From Chthoniobacter flavus (GTDB lineage: Bacteria > Verrucomicrobiota > Verrucomicrobiia > Chthoniobacterales > Terrimicrobiaceae): a stretch of 64,000 nt of DNA. Made by a program: the position numbers and the translations under genes. Where the stretch lies: positions 1-64,000 of the forward strand of contig CAMCXK010000004.1 of NCBI GenBank assembly GCA_945883435.1, written 5' to 3'. The notes below the pieces were generated by a model, which was given only the letters and a program-made list of their open reading frames with translations, ran no database searches and was not told the origin of the DNA. Numbering within the stretch: the stretch's first letter is position 1; the number at the start of each line of letters is the position of its first letter. Positions 16,488-25,411 of the stretch are shown piece after piece.

Positions 16488-17660
16488 CTATTCTGGAAGA
16501 ACGGGGTCGAGAGTGGAAAAATCGGGAGCCGGCTCCTGCTCTTGAGGGGCCGAGTCCTGCCCTGGTGGCGGGGGATTGAAAGCTGCGGGCGCGAACCGGA
16601 GGTGCAAAAGCGTATTGCGTGCCTGCACGGGGCGCCCCGTGTCCCCCTCGGGACGCACCAAGCGGACGACGATGGAATTGGGCCCCTCCTTGAGAAACCG
16701 CGCGGGCAGAAACAAAGATCCCTTGCGCCAACCGGCCAGATGCAACCGTCCATTCCAGTCGGTTACGATCGAAGGGTCGTCGAGCGCAAACGGCGCAAAG
16801 GCCAGATGTCCGATGCCTTGGCCATTCACATCGACCTCCACCGTGGCCTCGGGATTCAATCCGAGGAGTTCACTGTGAAGATATGCCCCCTCCACGGATC
16901 CGCTGATCGGCACTTCAAATTCGAGCTCCTCATCGAGCGGTTGGGGGTCGGGCGCCAGTTCGGCTTCAACGATGGATCCGTCGCGCAAGTCTCCGCCAAG
17001 CGGGATGGGGGCGGTTCCATTCACTTCACGATCCTCGAAAACCTGCAACAGCGGATCGATCAAGGAAGGGGCCCGGCGGTCTCCGATCGCCACTGTGGCG
17101 GCATCCCGGGCGGGGCGGACGGCCACGCTGAGGAGGGAGCTTGGCGAGTGGCGGGCTCTTACAAGCAACGTGCCTCCAGCATCCGTGAGGGCTTGAGGAA
17201 CGAGAAGGGTGCGGGAGTTCAAACCGCAGGCGACTCCCGGGGTGGCCAAAGATTCCGAAATGACCGACTCGGCGGATGTCACGGCATCCCTCCAATGAAC
17301 CACCGGGCCGCCATCTCCGGAATCGTCGAAGACGATGGTCACGACGTAGTGGGTCACGGCGGGTTGGCGCCAGCGGGGCTCGACCGGAATCTCCAACCAA
17401 CCCTCCGCTGTATTCACAATCGCCGGCCTTTCCATCCAAGCGGGGAGGGGACTGAGACGCAACTCCGGCTGGAGGGCTGCAAGAAAAGGATCGAACGTTC
17501 CCCCGCCGGGAATGGAATGCTCCACGGGGGTTGCAAGACAGATGTTCCAAGGAAGGAGAGCCAGCAGCGAGAACAGCGAGCAAACGCGGAAAAAAGCCCT
17601 CACGGCAACCCGAACCGCCGCCGCGCAGGCGGAATCGGTTGGAAGGTTGCAGGGTCTCAT
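16488..17660 (-). CDS. Secreted protein of unknown function, upstream of obg
   Basis: The product (about 390 aa from the ATG at 17660; an ATG at 17708 would add 16 residues) has an N-terminal hydrophobic segment FFRVCSLFSLLALLPWNICLA, so it is exported. The rest is beta-rich with repeated WLEIPVEPRW-like and LFLPARFLKEGPNSIVVRL-like segments, as in carbohydrate-binding or galactose-binding folds, and a Pro/Glu-rich tail. No catalytic motif is recognisable. It may share a transcript with obg. Confidence 0.6.
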   Translation of the reverse strand: MRPCNLPTDSACAAAVRVAVRAFFRVCSLFSLLALLPWNICLATPVEHSIPGGGTFDPFLAALQPELRLSPLPAWMERPAIVNTAEGWLEIPVEPRWRQPAVTHYVVTIVFDDSGDGGPVVHWRDAVTSAESVISESLATPGVACGLNSRTLLVPQALTDAGGTLLVRARHSPSSLLSVAVRPARDAATVAIGDRRAPSLIDPLLQVFEDREVNGTAPIPLGGDLRDGSIVEAELAPDPQPLDEELEFEVPISGSVEGAYLHSELLGLNPEATVEVDVNGQGIGHLAFAPFALDDPSIVTDWNGRLHLAGWRKGSLFLPARFLKEGPNSIVVRLVRPEGDTGRPVQARNTLLHLRFAPAAFNPPPPGQDSAPQEQEPAPDFSTLDPVLPE

Positions 17661-17770
17661 TTTCAAAACCCTTTCCAGAGAGGTCTCCCGTGTCAATGCC
17701 ACTCGCATTCCCGCACCTGCAGGGCGATGGGTTTGACAATCCTTCGGCGCTCCTCCACCCTGCGCGGCCT

Positions 17771-18247
17771 ATGGCACTTTCCACAGGCACCCAAGCACCC
17801 GCTTTCACCCTCAAATCCTTTCAAGCCGATGCGCTCGCCGACGTTTCCCTCACCGCAGGGGAGTCCCAGAAAAACACCGTTCTTTTGTTTTTCCCTTTGG
17901 CGTTCACCGGCGTTTGCACTCAGGAACTTTGCGACGTCACGGCGGGATTGTCCGCCTACGAGGCATTGAATGCCCGCGTGATCGGCATCAGCGTTGACAG
18001 TCCGTTTGCGCAGGCTGCTTGGGCGAAGCAGGAGAAGATCGGCATCACTCTAGCAAGTGATCTGAACAAGGAGGTCGCCAAGGCCTATGGTGTGTTGTTG
18101 CCTGACTTGATCGGATTGGGGGCGACATCCGCGCGCGCGGCCTTCGTGATCGACCGCCAAGGAGTCATTCGCCACAGCGAACAGACTGCCACTCCAAAGG
18201 ACCTGCCCGATTTCGAAAAAATCCGCAGCGTTCTGGCTTCGCTCTAA
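17771..18247 (+). CDS. Thiol peroxiredoxin (AhpC/TSA family)
   Basis: The 158-aa cytosolic peroxidase reduces peroxides via a cysteine in FPLAFTGVCTQELCDV (first Cys peroxidatic, about residue 49; a second Cys five residues on could form a disulfide). The thioredoxin fold is seen in APAFTLKSF, VIGISVDSPFAQAAW, FVIDRQGVIRHS. It fits the AhpE/Prx5-like short group. The ATG at 17771 gives the family start; longer reading upstream is not conserved. Transcribed divergently from the secreted protein gene, with 110 bp between starts. Confidence 0.92.
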   Translation: MALSTGTQAPAFTLKSFQADALADVSLTAGESQKNTVLLFFPLAFTGVCTQELCDVTAGLSAYEALNARVIGISVDSPFAQAAWAKQEKIGITLASDLNKEVAKAYGVLLPDLIGLGATSARAAFVIDRQGVIRHSEQTATPKDLPDFEKIRSVLASL

Positions 18248-18254
18248 GCACGGT

Positions 18255-18635
18255 TTACTTCGCGGCGGGCGGCGCTTCCGGCGCCACCGCGCCCGGTTTG
18301 ATCTTGGCGGCTTGCTCCTCGCTCCATTTCAGGAAGGCCTGGCGGGTGGCACGGTATTCATAGCGCATGGTCATGGCCTGGCGCCGGTAGAGGTCTGCCT
18401 GGGCGAAATCCTCGCGGGCCTCGAATTCCCGAATCAGCGCGTCAATTTCCTGAAAGGATCCATCCAATTCCGCAAGCGTCGCATGGGTGGGGTTTTTCTG
18501 AAACGAATCAAGGTCGGTGCGGATTTTTTGGACCAATCCGGCCGGGCGGTCGCACGAAACCATCGCGATGGCTGCCAGCAGGCCGAGAAGACCGGTTCCA
18601 AAACGTCGGGAAGGAATTGTCAGGGGATGCCTCAC
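18255..18635 (-). CDS. Small lipoprotein with helical domain (unknown)
   Basis: From a GTG at 18635 (AAGG 9 bases upstream) the product is 126 aa with a lipobox AAIAMVSC. The mature part is helical and charged (FEAREDFAQADLYRRQAM), ending in an Ala/Pro-rich tail. Only 19 bp separate its start from the divergent tsaE start. No family recognised. Confidence 0.6.
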   Translation of the reverse strand: MRHPLTIPSRRFGTGLLGLLAAIAMVSCDRPAGLVQKIRTDLDSFQKNPTHATLAELDGSFQEIDALIREFEAREDFAQADLYRRQAMTMRYEYRATRQAFLKWSEEQAAKIKPGAVAPEAPPAAK

Positions 18636-18654
18636 CCCGCTACCTTGCAATAAA

Positions 18655-19104
18655 ATGATGCCTTGCGAAATTCCAAATTTCCTTCCAGCCGGAGGCGCGG
18701 TATCCGCCGACGAAACGGCCACACAGGCGCTTGGAGCCTCGCTGGCAGGCCTTCTTCCGGGGCCGGTCTGTATCAGCCTGGAAGGCCCTCTTGGAGCGGG
18801 TAAAACCTGTTTTGCGCGGGGGTTCGCGAGGGGGCTCGGTATCGATCCGGCGCTTATATCGAGTCCGAGTTTCACTCTGGTGAACGAATATGCCGCCGTG
18901 CCGCTGCCGCTCGCGCACCTCGACCTTTACCGCTTGGAATCCGTGGCGGATCTGGAATCGATCGGATTCGAGGAGTTCCTCTCCGGGTCGCACATCGTGC
19001 TGGTCGAGTGGGGGGACAAATTTCCGCAATGCCTGCCAGCAGGCGCGCTGCGTTTGCGTTTCGAACCCTCGGAGGGATGCCACCGCATCGTGTGGGTTCG
19101 ATGA
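18655..19104 (+). CDS. tsaE: tRNA threonylcarbamoyladenosine biosynthesis ATPase TsaE
   Basis: TsaE is the ATPase of the TsaBDE complex that makes t6A at position 37 of ANN-decoding tRNAs. The 149-aa product has the P-loop LEGPLGAGKTCFARG near residue 45, the SPSFTLVNEY motif, HLDLYRLE and VLVEWGDKF. Two ATG codons in a row (18655, 18658) can start it. It overlaps tsaB by ATGA. The upstream gap to the opposite gene is only 19 bp, so its promoter lies within that gene or it has a very short leader. Confidence 0.95.
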   Translation: MMPCEIPNFLPAGGAVSADETATQALGASLAGLLPGPVCISLEGPLGAGKTCFARGFARGLGIDPALISSPSFTLVNEYAAVPLPLAHLDLYRLESVADLESIGFEEFLSGSHIVLVEWGDKFPQCLPAGALRLRFEPSEGCHRIVWVR

Positions 19105-19661
19105 CGACGCTGGTGATCGAGTGTTCGTCCGCGCAAGGATCGTTGGCGTTTTGCTCCGGCGAATCCGTGATCAAGGAAGTCGCGTTTGAGAATCCCCGGG
19201 GCCGCGGGTCCGCATTTTTTGCCGCCTTGGCAGAGATTCTTCCCGGTGGCGCTCCCCTGGGGCGTGTTCTGGTCGGCGTGGGTCCGGGAGGATACAATTC
19301 GCTTCGCGTCGCCCTCGCCTCGGCATGGGGAATCGCCCGTGCCCGAGGAGCGAGGTTGGAAGGAATTTCTTCAATGCTGGCCTTTCCCAAGCCGGACTAC
19401 GATGTGATCGGCGACGCGCGCGCCAACCAGATGTTCCACGCTGTCGTGAGAAATGATCGACTGATCGGCGAGGTCGCGCTCCGGTCCGCCCCGGAGATCG
19501 CTGTGGCCACGACCGGTGCCCCGTTGATTGTTCATGCCACGGGTGCCGAATCCACTCTTCATCCGCCTTCGGCGGCTGTTTTATTCTCCCGCCGGGATCA
19601 ACTCTTGGCTCCGGTTCCCGTTTACTTGAAGCCCCCGCATATCACCAAGCCTGTCCCATGA
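19101..19661 (+). CDS. tsaB: tRNA threonylcarbamoyladenosine biosynthesis protein TsaB
   Basis: TsaB is the non-catalytic ASKHA-fold partner of TsaD. The 186-aa product shows VIECSSAQGSLAF at the start and the conserved VGVGPGGYNSLRVALASAWG. It is shorter than the usual 220-230 residues, mainly at the C-terminal lobe. It overlaps tsaE and the next gene by ATGA, a clear translational unit. TsaD and TsaC are not in the window. Confidence 0.9.
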   Translation: MTTLVIECSSAQGSLAFCSGESVIKEVAFENPRGRGSAFFAALAEILPGGAPLGRVLVGVGPGGYNSLRVALASAWGIARARGARLEGISSMLAFPKPDYDVIGDARANQMFHAVVRNDRLIGEVALRSAPEIAVATTGAPLIVHATGAESTLHPPSAAVLFSRRDQLLAPVPVYLKPPHITKPVP

Positions 19662-19963
19662 ATGCCCATCCTGTCGTTATTCAAAAAATCGGTTCCGAAC
19701 TCGCGATTGCATGGAGCGACGGAGCCGAGTCGTTTTTGCCGCTGGAAATGCTGCGCCGCCACTGCCCCTGCGCCACCTGTGCGGGAGAACCCGATGTGAT
19801 GGGGCATGTGCAGGTCCCGAATGGAAAATCCGCAGACCCAAGCTTTGACCTGGTTTCCTGGCAGGTGGTGGGCGGATACGCGATTCAACCGCGTTGGGCG
19901 GATGGCCATTCCACGGGGTTGTTCAGCTACGCACTGCTACGCCGGTTGCCGCCCCGGACCTGA
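19658..19963 (+). CDS. DUF971 domain protein (GBBH N-terminal-like)
   Basis: The 101-aa product is one DUF971 domain: LAIAWSDGAESFLPLEMLRRH, CPCATCAG with a Cys triad that may bind zinc or an Fe-S cluster, and VGGYAIQPRWADGHSTGLFSY. Related domains form the N-terminus of gamma-butyrobetaine hydroxylase, and stand-alone versions adjoin Fe-S cluster carrier genes. Coupled to tsaB by ATGA. Biochemical role unknown. Confidence 0.85.
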   Translation: MNAHPVVIQKIGSELAIAWSDGAESFLPLEMLRRHCPCATCAGEPDVMGHVQVPNGKSADPSFDLVSWQVVGGYAIQPRWADGHSTGLFSYALLRRLPPRT

Positions 19964-20012
19964 CTCGGATTTTACAGGTCCGGGGAGCGCCCGGGTTCAC
20001 ATCTGAAAGGTC

Positions 20013-20780
20013 TTACAAACCCGGACTGCAGTGCATGAGACCGCCGTCGGCGAAAATGGTGGTCGCCGTCAGATAGCTGGCTCCGTCTCCGGCGAGGAAG
20101 GCAACGACGCTTGCAACCTCCTCGGGTCGGGCCATGCGGCCGACGGGAATGGCGTCGTCGAGTTTCTTCAACAATGTCGGATCCTGCATGGTGGAGGTGT
20201 TGATTGGCGTGGCCACGGCTCCCGGACCGACCGCTGTGACCAGGATATTGTGGGGAGCCAGTTCCAAACCCGCGGTGCGGGTCAGCATCCGCATGCCGCC
20301 TTTGGAAAGGCAATAGGCCGTGTTTCCGGGCATCGGCCAGTCCTCGTGCACCGAGGTGATGTTGATGATGCGGCCGCCGCCACCTTGCGCGATGAATTGC
20401 TTGGCGGCGAGTTGGGTTCCGAAAAAGGCGCTTTTCAAGTTGATATCGAGGACCCGCTGGTATTGCGACTCGGTCGTGTCGAGGACCGAGGTGCGGGTTT
20501 CGACGCCAGCGTTGTTCACCATGATGTCGAGGCGCCCGAAATTCTTCACGGCAGCATCGACAAGTTGCTGCAAATCCGCCACCCGGCTGACATCGGCTTG
20601 CACAGTGACAGCGCGGTCGCCGAGCGCGACAACCTCCTTCTGGACGGCTTCCGCGGTCTCGGGATGGACGACGTAGTCGATGACAATGTTGGCTCCCTGT
20701 TTGGCGAGTTCGAGAACAATGGCGAGGCCGATGCCGCTGTTTCCGCCGGTGACGATGGCTGTTTTTCCTTTGAGGTTCAT
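20013..20780 (-). CDS. Short-chain dehydrogenase/reductase
   Basis: The 255-aa classical SDR has the cofactor loop TGGNSGIGLAIVLEL, the NNAG motif (VNNAGVETR), the catalytic Ser region NITSVHEDWPMPGNTAYCLSK with YxxxK, and a C-terminal IFADGGL. It resembles bacterial glucose 1-dehydrogenases and 3-oxoacyl reductases. It lies downstream of higA (69 bp) in the same direction. The substrate cannot be inferred safely. Confidence 0.85.
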   Translation of the reverse strand: MNLKGKTAIVTGGNSGIGLAIVLELAKQGANIVIDYVVHPETAEAVQKEVVALGDRAVTVQADVSRVADLQQLVDAAVKNFGRLDIMVNNAGVETRTSVLDTTESQYQRVLDINLKSAFFGTQLAAKQFIAQGGGGRIINITSVHEDWPMPGNTAYCLSKGGMRMLTRTAGLELAPHNILVTAVGPGAVATPINTSTMQDPTLLKKLDDAIPVGRMARPEEVASVVAFLAGDGASYLTATTIFADGGLMHCSPGL

Positions 20781-20849
20781 TTGTTGTTTTTTTGTTTGGT
20801 TGGGTTGATTAATGCGAAATTCGAAATGGGGAATGCGAAAGGGTTGAGG

Positions 20850-21146
20850 TCAGGCGGCAATTAGCTTTGTGGCAGGAATGACGTTTTTCACGAGTTCCTT
20901 GCGCTTTTTGGCGAGGGCACGGAAGTCACAGTCGATCTGGATTCCGTGCCAAAAGTTTTCGGATTGCCCGAAGAATGCTCCGAAGCGGATCGACATGGCG
21001 GGAGTGATCGAACGGCGGCCGAGGACGATTTCATTGATGGCGCGGGGCGGAATGCCGAGCGCGCGGGCCATGGCATTCTGCGAGATGCCCATCGGGAGAA
21101 GGTAGTCCTCGAGAAGAATTTCACCTGGAGTAATTGGAGTTTTCAT
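20850..21146 (-). CDS. higA: HigA-type antitoxin (XRE family)
   Basis: The 98-aa product starts with [20 protein letters not shown] and has the [23 protein letters not shown] followed by [19 protein letters not shown], the standard HigA/VapI signature. It would neutralise HigB and repress the operon. It follows higB by 32 bp, the toxin-first order typical of higBA. A palindrome covers its start codon. Confidence 0.92.
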   Translation of the reverse strand: MKTPITPGEILLEDYLLPMGISQNAMARALGIPPRAINEIVLGRRSITPAMSIRFGAFFGQSENFWHGIQIDCDFRALAKKRKELVKNVIPATKLIAA

Positions 21147-21174
21147 AGCGCTATAATGTATGGCGTTATACGGC
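21145..21174. promoter_or_regulatory. Candidate HigA operator in the higB-higA gap
   Basis: ATAGCGCTAT at 21145-21154 is a perfect 10-bp palindrome overlapping the higA start codon. A second half-site of the form GCGTTATA lies about 15 bp away. The AT-rich context fits an autoregulatory operator or internal promoter; binding is inferred. Confidence 0.45.
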
Positions 21175-21178
21175 AGCG

Positions 21179-21457
21179 TCAATGATAGTCCGCGATACGG
21201 ACTTGGGCGGGGCCTTGTGGAGTCCAGCAAAACACTATGCGCCACTGGTCATTGACACGAATCGAGTGGAACCCGCTGAGATCACCCTTGAGTGCTTCCA
21301 GCCTATTTCCCGGAGGAACTGCGAGATCCTCAAGTCGTGAAGCCCGGTTCATTTGAATCAGCTTCCTGATGGCGACCCTGGCGATGAATGCGAATCTTCG
21401 GTTGGATTCGTTTTCAAAAAGCTCGCGTGTGTCTGCATCGGAAAAATCCTGAATCAT
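21179..21457 (-). CDS. higB: HigB-type toxin (RelE superfamily)
   Basis: The 92-aa RelE/ParE-fold toxin has [33 protein letters not shown] and a short basic core, as in HigB/GraT proteins that cut mRNA on the ribosome. It begins 9 bp after the end of the glucosidase gene and ends 32 bp before higA. Both genes are intact, so the module is probably functional. Confidence 0.93.
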   Translation of the reverse strand: MIQDFSDADTRELFENESNRRFAFIARVAIRKLIQMNRASRLEDLAVPPGNRLEALKGDLSGFHSIRVNDQWRIVFCWTPQGPAQVRIADYH

Positions 21458-21466
21458 TCTGGGGGC

Positions 21467-24157
21467 TTACACCGACGCGGGATTTTGGGTCCGGGAGGCG
21501 GTGTGGATTTGGCGTGCCATTTTGGCGACGAGGGCGGTCCAGCCGGTTTGGTGGCTCGCTCCGACGCCGGCACCGTTGTCGCCATTGAAATATTCGTTGA
21601 ATTGAAGGAGGTCGCGCCAGTGGGGGTCGTTGTGGAAAATGTCCACTCCGCCTTGGAACGGACGGCGGCCGTCCTTGTCCGGCGTGAAGATGGCGACGAG
21701 ACGTTTCTCAAGCTCCAGCGAGACTTCCCAAAGGCTCATCTCGACGCCGCTGCCGGTGGGGAATTCGACCTTGAACGAGTCGCCGAAGAAGAAGCCGAAT
21801 TTTTGGAGCGATTCGATGATCAGGAAGTTCATCGGCATCCAGACGGGGCCGCGCCAGTTCGAGTTTCCTCCGAACATCGCCACCGGGCTGTCGGCGGGGC
21901 TGTAGGCGAGGGTTTCGGTTTTTTGCCCCTCAGTGAATGTGTAGGGGTGGGCTTCGTAAACTTTCGAGAGCGCGCGGATGCCGTGAGGCGAGAGGAATTC
22001 GGACTCGTCGAAGAGGCGTTCGCAAATGCGGCGCAGACGGTCTGGCGGAACCAGTGAAACGAGGCGGCGGCCATCGATCACGCTCGTGAGGTGGTCGAGG
22101 TTCTTGAGGAGATGCGGGCGGTTTTTTTGGAACCACTCGTAGCGCTTCCTCAAGAGCGGGAATTTCATCGCCGTGTCGTGATCGAAGCTCTCGACAGCAA
22201 AAATCGGCGTGAGTCCCGCAACGGAGCGGGTTTTCAGGTGGGCCGAGGAACCATCCGGGCGGCGGAGCACATCATAGTAGAAGCCGTCCTCATCGTCCCA
22301 GAGCGAGAAGCCGCCGGAGCCGGGGGCGTTGATGGCTGCGGCGAGGTAGATGAAATCATTGAGGAACTTGTCGGCGATGTCCTCGTATTCCGGCGAGTCT
22401 TTCGCGAGTTCGATCGCGATGTTGAGCATGCTCAGGCAGAACTGGGCCATCCACGCCGTGCCGTCGCTTTGCGCAATGCGGGAACCGTCGGGAAGCGGGT
22501 AGCGTCGGTCGAAAACCCCGATGTTGTCGAGCCCGAGAAACCCGCCCTCGAACACATTGTCACCGGTCTGGTCCACGCGGTTTGCCCACCAACTGTAGCT
22601 GAGCAGGAGCTTGTTGAAGGCCTTCTTGAGGTAGGCGGTGTCGCCCTTGCCGGTCATCCCGCGCTCGATCGAATAAATCCGCCACGCCGCCCAGCCGCCA
22701 ATCGGAGGGTTGGCATCCGAGAGGGCCCATTCGTAGGCGGGTTGCTGGGCGCTCGGAGATGTGTAGCGCTCGCCTTGAAGCAGCATGTTTTGGCGTTTCG
22801 CCGTGGTGGGATCGGACAACGCGAAAGCGATGGATTGGAACATCAAATCCCACGCGCAGAAGTAGGGATACTCCCACGAGTCCGGCATCGAAATGACATC
22901 GTTCGCATAGAGTTCACGCCAGAAAACATTGCGGCCCTTCAACCGCTCGGCGGGCGGCTTGGGCATGGTGGGATCGCCCTCCAGCCAGCGTGTGACCGGA
23001 TAGCAGTAGAATTTCTTGCACCAATAAAGCCCCGCCAGCGCGCTCCGCATGACGAGCATGAGATCGGGCGCAATCCCGGGATTGAACTCGGCCAACCTCA
23101 TCAAATGCTCGTCCTCGCGTTGTTTCACAAGCGCATCGAAGGGCGCGCCAAACGGCTCGGGCTTCGGTGGACGACACAGGCGCAGGCGGATCGTCCATTC
23201 CTCACCGGGTTGCAGCGTGTGGCGGTAAACCGCGGCGGCTTTCGTGCCGATTTTGGCGGAGTTGATGGCATCCGCACGGCCCTCGACGATATAGTCGTGG
23301 AAGGCATCCTTCACATGCGCGGCCTTGTTTGGAGCGTTGTAAAGGCAGCGGATGTTGGTTTCATTTTCGGTGAAAATCCACTCCGCTCCGGCGTCGGCGT
23401 AGAGATGGTATTCCGGCAGATCGCCGCAATTTGCGACCACCGCCTGACCGCCCGGCAGCAGGTGCATTTCGGGTTTGTTTTCCACCGCCTCGTCCCACCC
23501 CCAGGTGTTGCGGAACCACAGGGTCGGCAGCACGGTCAGCGGCGCGGCTTCGTGCCCGCGATTGATAATACGAAGGCGGATGGCGATGTCGTCGGGTGAG
23601 GCTTTGGCGTATTCGACGAAGATGTCGAAGTAGCGGCTGCCGTCGAAAACCCCGGTGTCCACCAGTTCGTATTCCGGCTCCAGACGCGAGCGGCGGGCAT
23701 TTTCCTCGATCAGCTTGCTGTAGGGAAACTCGGCCTGCGGGTATTTGTAGAGGCCGCGCATGAACGAGTGGGTGGGGGTGTTGTCGATGTGGTAGAAGTA
23801 GTCCTTGATGTCCTCGCCGTGGTTGCCCTGCGGGTTTGAGAGCCCGAACGCACGCTCCTTGAGGATCGGATCCTTGCCGTTCCAGAACGCCGGCGCGAAG
23901 CACAGCAGACCGCGATTGTCGGAAATTCCAAGCAAACCGTCCTCGCCCCAACGATAGGTCCGCGAGCGGGCGTGGTCGTGCGGAAACGAGGTCCAGGCAT
24001 CGCCATCGGCCGAGTAATCCTCGCGCACCGTTCCCCACTGGCGGTCGCTCAGGTAGGATCCCCACAGGTTCCAATCCTCGGTTCCTGCATCGCGGGCGGC
24101 CATTCGGAGGCACTCGGGGTTGTCGCTCATTGCGACTTCATGGGGGCTGAGGTTCAT
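21467..24157 (-). CDS. GH63-like (MGH1-type) glucosidase
   Basis: The 896-aa protein belongs to the MGH1-type (alpha/alpha)6-barrel glycosidases. Visible blocks: GDAWTSFPHDHARSRTYRWGE at the N-terminus, GDPTMPKPPAERLKGRN, SWEYPYFCAWDLMFQSIAFA, and the C-terminal NSNWRGPVWMPMNFLIIESL. Acidic residues in AWDLMF and in the later FEGGFLGLDNIG block are candidates for catalysis. No signal peptide is seen, so it is probably cytosolic and acts on glucosylated storage sugars, glucosylglycerate or trehalose-like compounds. An internal start at residue 10 (MSDNPE) is possible. The stop of ispH and this start overlap by 4 bp. Confidence 0.85.
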   Translation of the reverse strand: MNLSPHEVAMSDNPECLRMAARDAGTEDWNLWGSYLSDRQWGTVREDYSADGDAWTSFPHDHARSRTYRWGEDGLLGISDNRGLLCFAPAFWNGKDPILKERAFGLSNPQGNHGEDIKDYFYHIDNTPTHSFMRGLYKYPQAEFPYSKLIEENARRSRLEPEYELVDTGVFDGSRYFDIFVEYAKASPDDIAIRLRIINRGHEAAPLTVLPTLWFRNTWGWDEAVENKPEMHLLPGGQAVVANCGDLPEYHLYADAGAEWIFTENETNIRCLYNAPNKAAHVKDAFHDYIVEGRADAINSAKIGTKAAAVYRHTLQPGEEWTIRLRLCRPPKPEPFGAPFDALVKQREDEHLMRLAEFNPGIAPDLMLVMRSALAGLYWCKKFYCYPVTRWLEGDPTMPKPPAERLKGRNVFWRELYANDVISMPDSWEYPYFCAWDLMFQSIAFALSDPTTAKRQNMLLQGERYTSPSAQQPAYEWALSDANPPIGGWAAWRIYSIERGMTGKGDTAYLKKAFNKLLLSYSWWANRVDQTGDNVFEGGFLGLDNIGVFDRRYPLPDGSRIAQSDGTAWMAQFCLSMLNIAIELAKDSPEYEDIADKFLNDFIYLAAAINAPGSGGFSLWDDEDGFYYDVLRRPDGSSAHLKTRSVAGLTPIFAVESFDHDTAMKFPLLRKRYEWFQKNRPHLLKNLDHLTSVIDGRRLVSLVPPDRLRRICERLFDESEFLSPHGIRALSKVYEAHPYTFTEGQKTETLAYSPADSPVAMFGGNSNWRGPVWMPMNFLIIESLQKFGFFFGDSFKVEFPTGSGVEMSLWEVSLELEKRLVAIFTPDKDGRRPFQGGVDIFHNDPHWRDLLQFNEYFNGDNGAGVGASHQTGWTALVAKMARQIHTASRTQNPASV

Positions 24158-25410
24158 TTTGTCAATCGCCGCCAGGCGACATCTTTCTCCTGCGTATCCA
24201 ATGTTTCCCCCCGCTTCGGCGGCGGCGGTTCGCCCCGCAATTCGAGGATGCGAAGAATGGTTTCCTCAATGAGGTTGTTCGGACAACTGGCCCCGGCCGT
24301 GATACCGATCGACAATGGAATGTCCCTTCGCAGCCATCCGGAGGAGGCAATCTCGGATTTTGAGTGGATGTCGTAGTGGAGGATTTCTTGGGCGGAAAGA
24401 AGGCACGTTGCATTCCGGATAAACCAGGTCGAAACAACCGAAGAGCCGATTTCCACCAGATGCGTGGTGTTCGAGCTGTTGTAGCCCCCCACCACAAGGA
24501 GGAGATCGGGTGGCGACTCCAGAAGGTTGAACAAAGCGTCCTGCCGGTCCTGGGTCGCTCCGCAGATGGTGTCGAAAAAGCGGAAGTGCCCGTTCTCGCC
24601 TCCATCGCGCTGCAACACCGCATTCCGTAAGAGCTGTTGGATGGCCTCGGTCTCGCTACGAAGCATTGTGGTTTGGTTGGCCACTCCGATGCGCTGCAAA
24701 TGGCGCAACGGGTCGAATCCTGCGCTGGTCTTGCCGCGAAAGGTCTCAAGAAAAGCCCGGGGATCGCCTCCGCAGCGAAGGAAGTCTGCCACGATTTCCG
24801 CCTCCCGCAGGTCGAGAACCACGAGAAAATGCCCGTTGCCCGCGGTGCCGAGTGCCCGAGAGGCGGTGGCCTGCGTTTCCTCGTGGGTGGCCTTGCCGTG
24901 GATGATCGAGGTGACACCCTCGCTGGCGTTTTGGCGCACGCGTTTCCAGACGCTCATCACATCGCCGCAGGTGGTGTCGACCAGCGAGCAACCCCGGGCC
25001 TTGATCGCCTCGACCACCTGCACCTCCGCCCCGAAGGCGGGAATCACCACGACATCGTCGGGGCCGAGGCCTTCGAGATCGGCATCCGAGCTGTGAACGG
25101 CCAGGTAGCGGATTCCAAGCTCCCGCATTTGCGCATTGACATCGGGGTTGTGAATGATCTCGCCGAGCAGGAATATCCGGCGTCCGGAAAAGACCTTGGC
25201 AGCGGCGTATGCCAGATCGATGGCACGCTCGACTCCGTAGCAAAACCCGAATTCCCGGGCGAGTCGAATGGTCGTCCGGCCGACTGTGAGAGTGCCGCCG
25301 GCCTCCTTGATCGAGTCCACCAGCGGGCTTTGGTAATGGTGCTCCACCTGGGCCTGGACGTGGGCCATCACCTCCGGGGTGCGGAGATTGACACGGGCGG
25401 GGGCGCTCAT
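24154..25410 (-). CDS. ispH: 4-hydroxy-3-methylbut-2-enyl diphosphate reductase
   Basis: IspH makes IPP and DMAPP, the last step of the MEP pathway, with a 4Fe-4S cluster. The three cluster cysteines are visible in EFGFCYGVERAID, DTTCGDVMSVW and GASCPNNLIEE. At 418 aa, with EIIHNPDVNAQM and GKATHEETQATA, it belongs to the long cyanobacterial/plant-like form, not the about 315-aa E. coli form. The ATG at 25410 lies 1 bp after the nagZ stop; upstream in-frame residues are nagZ antiphase sequence. Co-transcribed with nagZ upstream and the glucosidase downstream. Confidence 0.95.
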   Translation of the reverse strand: MSAPARVNLRTPEVMAHVQAQVEHHYQSPLVDSIKEAGGTLTVGRTTIRLAREFGFCYGVERAIDLAYAAAKVFSGRRIFLLGEIIHNPDVNAQMRELGIRYLAVHSSDADLEGLGPDDVVVIPAFGAEVQVVEAIKARGCSLVDTTCGDVMSVWKRVRQNASEGVTSIIHGKATHEETQATASRALGTAGNGHFLVVLDLREAEIVADFLRCGGDPRAFLETFRGKTSAGFDPLRHLQRIGVANQTTMLRSETEAIQQLLRNAVLQRDGGENGHFRFFDTICGATQDRQDALFNLLESPPDLLLVVGGYNSSNTTHLVEIGSSVVSTWFIRNATCLLSAQEILHYDIHSKSEIASSGWLRRDIPLSIGITAGASCPNNLIEETILRILELRGEPPPPKRGETLDTQEKDVAWRRLTK

Positions 25411-25411
25411 G

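Noticed and set aside
15121-17969. Two long + strand frames (474 and 504 codons)
   Set aside because: Antisense to the WYL regulator, obg and the secreted protein gene. Only peroxiredoxin from 17771 is real in this area.
22091-23599. A + strand frame of 502 codons
   Set aside because: Antisense to the glucosidase gene, no motifs.
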